A stretch of 64,000 bases of DNA, taken from NCBI GenBank assembly GCA_021808195.1, contig JAKBCE010000007.1, positions 1 to 64,000 of the forward strand. The letters run 5' to 3'. Shown piece by piece: positions 59,807 through 64,000 of this stretch (position 1 is its first letter; each line of letters opens with the position of its first letter). The notes below the pieces were generated by a model that was given only the letters and a program-made list of their open reading frames with translations, was not told the DNA's origin and did not search any database. The stretch is from Pseudomonadota bacterium. GTDB lineage: Bacteria; Pseudomonadota; Gammaproteobacteria; Steroidobacterales; Steroidobacteraceae. A program made the position numbers and the translations under genes.

Positions 59807-61146
59807 GCCCCGCCGAGAACCCCGCGGCCGCCGTCCTCGCTGACGCGGCCCGTGCGGTCGCGGCGGTGCTCGCCGGGCAGTCCGCCGATGCGGCGCTCGC
59901 GCCATTTGAGACCAGTCCGCGCCGCGCCGCGGTGCGTGCGGTCGCCCTCGGGACGGTGCGCTGGTATCTGCGCCTGCAGGGGGCCGTCGAAAGCCTGCTC
60001 GCCCGACCGCGTTCGCTCGGGCGCGACGTGCACGCGCTGCTGATGTGCGCGGCTCATCAGATCGAGTATTCCCGCAATGTCCCGCAGCAGACGGTGCACG
60101 CCGCGGTGGATGCGGCGCGGCTGCTGCGCCAGGGGCACGCCAGCGGCCTGGTCAATGCCGTCCTGCGCAAGCTGGTTCTGCAGCGTGAGGCACTGTTCGC
60201 ACGGGTCGACCGTGATCCGGCGCGACGCACCGCTCATCCCCGCTGGCTGTTCGATGCGCTGCAGGCGGCCTGGCCGCAGCAGGCGCAGGCCATGCTCGAG
60301 GCCAACAATGCGCATCCGCCCCTGACCGTGCGCCTCAACCCGCACCGGCGTGCCCCGGAGCGCTACCTGGAAGATCTCGCGACCGCCGGGCTGAGCGCTC
60401 AGCGCCTCGACGGGGTGGCGGGCGCCGCCGGTGCCACGGCCATTCGCATCGATCCGCCGGTACCGGTTGCCTCGCTACCGGGGTTCCGCGAGGGATGGGT
60501 CTCGGTGCAGGACGCCGGCGCGCAACTCGCCGCGCCTCTGCTCGAGGTCTGCCCGGGCATGCGGGTGCTCGATGCCTGCGCGGCTCCCGGGAGCAAGACG
60601 GCCCACCTGTTGGAACGAACGGCAGCGCTCGAGCTCTGGGCAGTCGACATCGATCCCGCCCGACTCGAACGGGTCAGTGAGACGCTCGTGCGGCTCGGCC
60701 TGCACGCGCATCTCGCTGCCGCTGACGTCCGCCAGCCGGAGTCGTTCTGGGACGGGCGACCCTTCGAGCGCATTCTGGTCGATGCGCCCTGTTCGGGCAC
60801 CGGCGTCATCCGCCGCCACCCGGACATCAAGCTGCTGCGCCGGGCGGAGGACATCGCGCCGCTCGCGGCCACGCAGCTCGAGATTCTGCGCGCGACTTTC
60901 CGAATGCTGGCCCCGGGTGGCCGGCTGCTGTACTCGACCTGCTCGGTGCTGCCGCAGGAGAACGAGGGGGTGGTGGGGCGGTTTCAGGCCGAGGAGCCGC
61001 GGGCCCGCTCAATCGCTCTGCCTGCGGCCGAGTTGCCTGCCGGGGCGGTGTTCGGCCCCTTCGGGGTGCAATTGCTCACCGGAGGGGCGGCGCAGACCGA
61101 CGGCTTCTATTATGCTTGTCTCGAAAAGACAACGTCGGGACACTAA
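59803..61146 (+). CDS. rsmB: 16S rRNA (cytosine967-C5)-methyltransferase
   Basis: 447 residues from TTG 59803, which overlaps the fmt stop (TTGA); no ATG fits before the conserved NusB-like domain (RRAAVRAVALGTVRWYLRLQ). SAM site: VLDACAAPGSKTAHLLERTA; catalytic Cys in VDAPCSGTGVIRRHPDI and second Cys in YSTCSVLPQENE. An unusual initiation codon but a consistent frame. A longer upstream frame overlapping fmt is a shadow. Confidence 0.93.
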   Translation: MSPAENPAAAVLADAARAVAAVLAGQSADAALAPFETSPRRAAVRAVALGTVRWYLRLQGAVESLLARPRSLGRDVHALLMCAAHQIEYSRNVPQQTVHAAVDAARLLRQGHASGLVNAVLRKLVLQREALFARVDRDPARRTAHPRWLFDALQAAWPQQAQAMLEANNAHPPLTVRLNPHRRAPERYLEDLATAGLSAQRLDGVAGAAGATAIRIDPPVPVASLPGFREGWVSVQDAGAQLAAPLLEVCPGMRVLDACAAPGSKTAHLLERTAALELWAVDIDPARLERVSETLVRLGLHAHLAAADVRQPESFWDGRPFERILVDAPCSGTGVIRRHPDIKLLRRAEDIAPLAATQLEILRATFRMLAPGGRLLYSTCSVLPQENEGVVGRFQAEEPRARSIALPAAELPAGAVFGPFGVQLLTGGAAQTDGFYYACLEKTTSGH

Positions 61147-61191
61147 GCCAGCGCAAGCAAAGGGGGATTTACGCGTTCGTTCGTTGCATCG

Positions 61192-61800
61192 ATGCCACGA
61201 ATCGGCTCGCGACGCGTGCGAGGGACCGGAACGGCGTGCGCACGTCTGCTGCTTGCGCTGCTGGTGCTGGTACTGAGCCTGGGGCACGCCACCGCGTATG
61301 CGGATGCGCTCGACGGCGCGCTCGCGGTGCGCTCTGCGTACGTCAATTTCGATCACGGCGTGATCGAACTCAACGCGCACGTCACTTATCCGCTCAACCC
61401 CACGATTCTCAAGGCACTGCAAAATGGCGTGACACTGAGTTTCGACGTGGAAGCGCGCATCGAGCAGGTGCGCCGATTCTGGTTCAACGCCACGGTGATC
61501 GACGTGACGCTGCACCGCGAGCTGGCCTATCACGTGGTGACGCGCCGGTACGTGGTGCGGGACGCGCAAAGCGGTGCACAGAGCAGCTTCGCCACCGTCA
61601 AACAGGCGCTGCGCTATCTGCAGCGCGTGCGCAACTGGCCGATTCTGGTCGAGTCACAACTGCAGAGCGGGCGCTACATCATCAGCGTTCGCGCCGGGGT
61701 GCGTCGCGGCCAACTGCCCGCCTCGCTGCGGGCGCTGCTGTTCTGGACCGATGACTGGCAGCGTGAGAGTCCGTGGTTCTCATGGCCGCTTCCGGGGTAA
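61192..61800 (+). CDS. DUF4390 family exported protein
   Basis: 202 residues. Signal peptide LLLALLVLVLSLGHATAYAD, then AVRSAYVNFDHGVIELNAHV, YPLNPTILKALQNGVTLSFD, RFWFNATVIDVTLHRELAYH and SQLQSGRYIISVRAGVRRGQ; this order and the W-x-W end FWTDDWQRESPWFSWPL are the DUF4390 pattern. It consistently lies between rsmB and ntrY in gammaproteobacteria; function unknown, probably envelope. It overlaps ntrY by 19 bp. Confidence 0.9.
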   Translation: MPRIGSRRVRGTGTACARLLLALLVLVLSLGHATAYADALDGALAVRSAYVNFDHGVIELNAHVTYPLNPTILKALQNGVTLSFDVEARIEQVRRFWFNATVIDVTLHRELAYHVVTRRYVVRDAQSGAQSSFATVKQALRYLQRVRNWPILVESQLQSGRYIISVRAGVRRGQLPASLRALLFWTDDWQRESPWFSWPLPG

Positions 61801-64000
61801 GTGGATCGCCGCGGCGCGATGGTGCACGCGCCATCGCCGCCATCGCGCTGTGGAGCGTGATCGGGCTGGCTGCTCTTTTGCTGCTGGCCAAGAGCGCGCA
61901 GAACTCCTCCGAGTTCGGCCGCCTGCAGCCGTGGATCGTGCTGCTCAATGTGTTCGGGGTGTTCGCGCTGATCGTGCTGCTCGCGCGGCGCTTGTGGCAG
62001 CTGGTGCGCGATTTTCGCAACCACGTGCCGGGCTCGCGTCTGACGGCGCGCACGGTCATGATTTTCGGCGCGCTGGTGATTGCCCCGCTGCTGATCGTGT
62101 ACTTCTCCTCACTCGAGTTCCTCGACCGCGGCATCGACAGCTGGTTCCGGGTCGAGGTCCGCGAGGGTCTGAAGGACGCGCTGGTGCTCTCGCGTTCGGC
62201 GCTCGACCTGCGCGTGCAGGCCGAGTCGCGCCGCACCGCGGTGCTGGCGCGTTCCCTGCTCGGGCACTCGGTCCTGAAAATCCAGGGACAGCTCGATCAG
62301 GCGCGCCGCGCCGATTCGGCCCGGGAGATCGTGCTCTATGGGGCCAACGATCGCATCCTCGCGGCCAGTCTGCAGGATCCGCTCGCCGACGTGCCGCTGT
62401 CTCCGCCGGCCGACCTCGTGCGCACGGTGAGCGAGCGGCAGACCTACGTCAGTCTCGAGCCACAGCCGCACGGCCGATTCGTCATCCGGATCGGCGTGCC
62501 GCTCGCGGGCGCCTCCGGCGACGCGGGCCAACGCTACCTGATGGCGGTCTATCCAGTGCCCAGACAGCTTTCGGAGCTCTCCGATGCCGTGCAGCGCTCG
62601 TATTCGCGCTACGGCAACCTGACGGCGCTGCGCGAGCCGTTGAAGTACAGCTTTCGCCTGACCCTCACCCTGGTGCTGCTGCTGGCGATGCTCGCGGCCA
62701 TTCACGGGGCGATCTTCTCCGCCGAGCGCCTCGCGCGCCCGGTCCAGGACCTGATCGCCGGGACGCGGGCGGTGGGCAAGGGCGACTTCGCGACCCGGCT
62801 CGCGCTGACCTCGCGCGATGAGATGGGCTACCTGGTGCACTCCTTCAACGATATGACCAAGCGGCTGCGCCGTGCGCACGATGAGGCAACGCGCAGCCAG
62901 CAGGCGGTCGAGCGCGAGCGCGAGCGGCTGGCGATCATCCTGGCGCGCCTCTCGACCGGCGTGCTGGCGGTCGACCGCAATCTGGTGGTGCGCATGGCCA
63001 ACCGGGCGGCCGGCGGCATTCTCGGCACCGATCTGTCGGTGGCCACTGGACGGGCGCTACCGGATCTGGCCGCCGGCAACGAGCGGCTCGGCCAGTTCGT
63101 GGCGGCGCTCGCGGTGCGCTTCGCGCGCGGTCGCGAGGAGTGGCGCGAGCAGCTCGACCTCGGCAAGCCGGCCCGGATGGTGACCCTGATGTGCGCCTGT
63201 ACGCCGCTGCCGGGCGAGAGCGGCGACATGGGCTATGTCATCGTCTTCGACGACATCACCGCGCTGCTCGAGGCGCAGCGCGATGCGGCCTGGGGCGAGG
63301 TCGCGCGGCGCCTCGCCCACGAGATCAAGAACCCTCTGACGCCCATTCAGCTCTCGGCGGAGCGGCTGGCGCGGCGCCTTAAGCCGATTCTCGCCGCGCC
63401 GGAGGCGGAATTCCTCGAACGCGCCACCCATACCATCGTGCAGCAGGTCGAGAGCATGCAGCAGATGGTCAATGCGTTCAGCGAATATGCGCGGGCACCG
63501 GAGATGCGCGTCAGCCGCTTCAGTCTCAATCAGCTGGTGACCGAGGTGGCCGACCTGTATCGCTCGCAGGATCCGCGTGCGACCATCACGCTCGATCTGG
63601 ATCCGCTGCTGAGCGCGATCGAGGCCGACCGCGGGCGGGTGCGGCAGATTCTGAACAATCTGTTGACCAATGCGCTCGAGGCGCTCGAGGGGCATCCTGA
63701 ACCGCGGCTCGAGATCAGTACGCGGCTCGAGGGAGGGGGCGTGAGCGCGTTTGCATTCATGAGCGTGTGTGACAATGGGCCGGGTTTTCAGGCAGACCTG
63801 CTGGGGCGGATCTTCGATCCGTACGTCACCAGCAAGCCCAAGGGCACTGGGTTGGGACTGGCGATCGTGAAAAAGATCGTCGAGGAACACGGGGGTCGGA
63901 TCGACGCCGACAACCGTCCGGAGGGAGGAGCCCGGATCCAAGTGGCGTTGCCGGTGGCATTCGGCAAGCGCGCTGGAGCGCAAGAAAAACGACAGTCATT
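61782..64000 (+). CDS. ntrY: NtrY-like sensor histidine kinase (partial, runs off the window)
   Basis: ATG 61782, in a different frame from the DUF4390 gene it overlaps. Two N-terminal transmembrane helices (IAAIALWSVIGLAALLLLAK, WIVLLNVFGVFALIVLLARR), a third before the periplasmic sensor part, a further one (LTLTLVLLLAMLAAIHGAIF), HAMP, PAS (LARLSTGVLAVDRNLVVRMA), the dimerisation His in VARRLAHEIKNPLTPIQLSA, and HATPase boxes ILNNLLTNALEALEGH, VCDNGPGFQADLLG, KGTGLGLAIVKKIVEEHGGR. 739 codons are seen and the stop lies beyond 64000. It should pair with NtrX. Confidence 0.92.
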   Translation, partial: MAASGVSGSPRRDGARAIAAIALWSVIGLAALLLLAKSAQNSSEFGRLQPWIVLLNVFGVFALIVLLARRLWQLVRDFRNHVPGSRLTARTVMIFGALVIAPLLIVYFSSLEFLDRGIDSWFRVEVREGLKDALVLSRSALDLRVQAESRRTAVLARSLLGHSVLKIQGQLDQARRADSAREIVLYGANDRILAASLQDPLADVPLSPPADLVRTVSERQTYVSLEPQPHGRFVIRIGVPLAGASGDAGQRYLMAVYPVPRQLSELSDAVQRSYSRYGNLTALREPLKYSFRLTLTLVLLLAMLAAIHGAIFSAERLARPVQDLIAGTRAVGKGDFATRLALTSRDEMGYLVHSFNDMTKRLRRAHDEATRSQQAVERERERLAIILARLSTGVLAVDRNLVVRMANRAAGGILGTDLSVATGRALPDLAAGNERLGQFVAALAVRFARGREEWREQLDLGKPARMVTLMCACTPLPGESGDMGYVIVFDDITALLEAQRDAAWGEVARRLAHEIKNPLTPIQLSAERLARRLKPILAAPEAEFLERATHTIVQQVESMQQMVNAFSEYARAPEMRVSRFSLNQLVTEVADLYRSQDPRATITLDLDPLLSAIEADRGRVRQILNNLLTNALEALEGHPEPRLEISTRLEGGGVSAFAFMSVCDNGPGFQADLLGRIFDPYVTSKPKGTGLGLAIVKKIVEEHGGRIDADNRPEGGARIQVALPVAFGKRAGAQEKRQS

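Overview
The window reads as a GC-rich Gammaproteobacterial chromosome segment. Pointers are the conserved orders smg-topA and def-fmt-rsmB-(DUF4390)-ntrY, a FadE-type acyl-CoA dehydrogenase, DinB, RlmJ and GspA/GspB. A TopA with a lysine/alanine/arginine-rich tail and a malate dehydrogenase of the non-LDH-like type fit a Xanthomonadales/Nevskiales/Steroidobacterales-like lineage, but the exact taxon cannot be fixed from this sequence alone.

The window has two halves of different character. About 1-12 kb is an accessory island, less GC-rich and full of broken genes. It carries three toxin-antitoxin type modules (a ParS/DUF2384-type antitoxin at 155-748, a DUF433/DUF5615 pair at 2899-3758, HipBA at 9522-11203), an ArsR + SRPBCC pair, a serine hydrolase of the beta-lactamase fold, fragments of IS3, ISL3 and IS21-type elements, and several small or decayed genes. 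The most striking feature is a composite repeat block present five times (about 769-1040, 3790-4020, 7741-7990, 9215-9426, 11495-11690). Each block has three inverted sites about 63 bp apart, followed by a run of 20-bp direct repeats close to AAAGTCGTTTCCTCCGGAAT (weak in the last block). All five copies point the same way, and they divide the island into cassette-like units with different cargo.

From about 12 kb onward the sequence is mostly ordinary chromosome. 12-34 kb holds a GABA catabolic operon (gabT-gabD) with PaiB-like and LysR-type regulators, a nitronate monooxygenase, small acetyltransferases and methyltransferases, an SDR gene whose divergent regulator has decayed, a PAP2/Sel1 gene pair, a drug/metabolite transporter with an extraordinary histidine-rich tail coupled to an S10-family peptidase, rimO, a PEBP protein and an SDR/methyltransferase cluster. 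34-51.6 kb holds a glycosyltransferase, a receiver-Ser/Thr kinase fusion, gspA-gspB, dinB, fadE, mdh, dps, a GGDEF/EAL protein, an HD-domain protein, prlC and gor.

51.6-64 kb is core housekeeping: topA and smg, a remnant that looks like the 3' end of dprA, rlmJ, aroE, a LysM lipoprotein divergent from def, then def-fmt-rsmB-DUF4390-ntrY, with ntrY running off the end of the window. No rRNA, tRNA or CRISPR array was recognised. Very long open frames opposite many GC-rich genes were treated as shadows.
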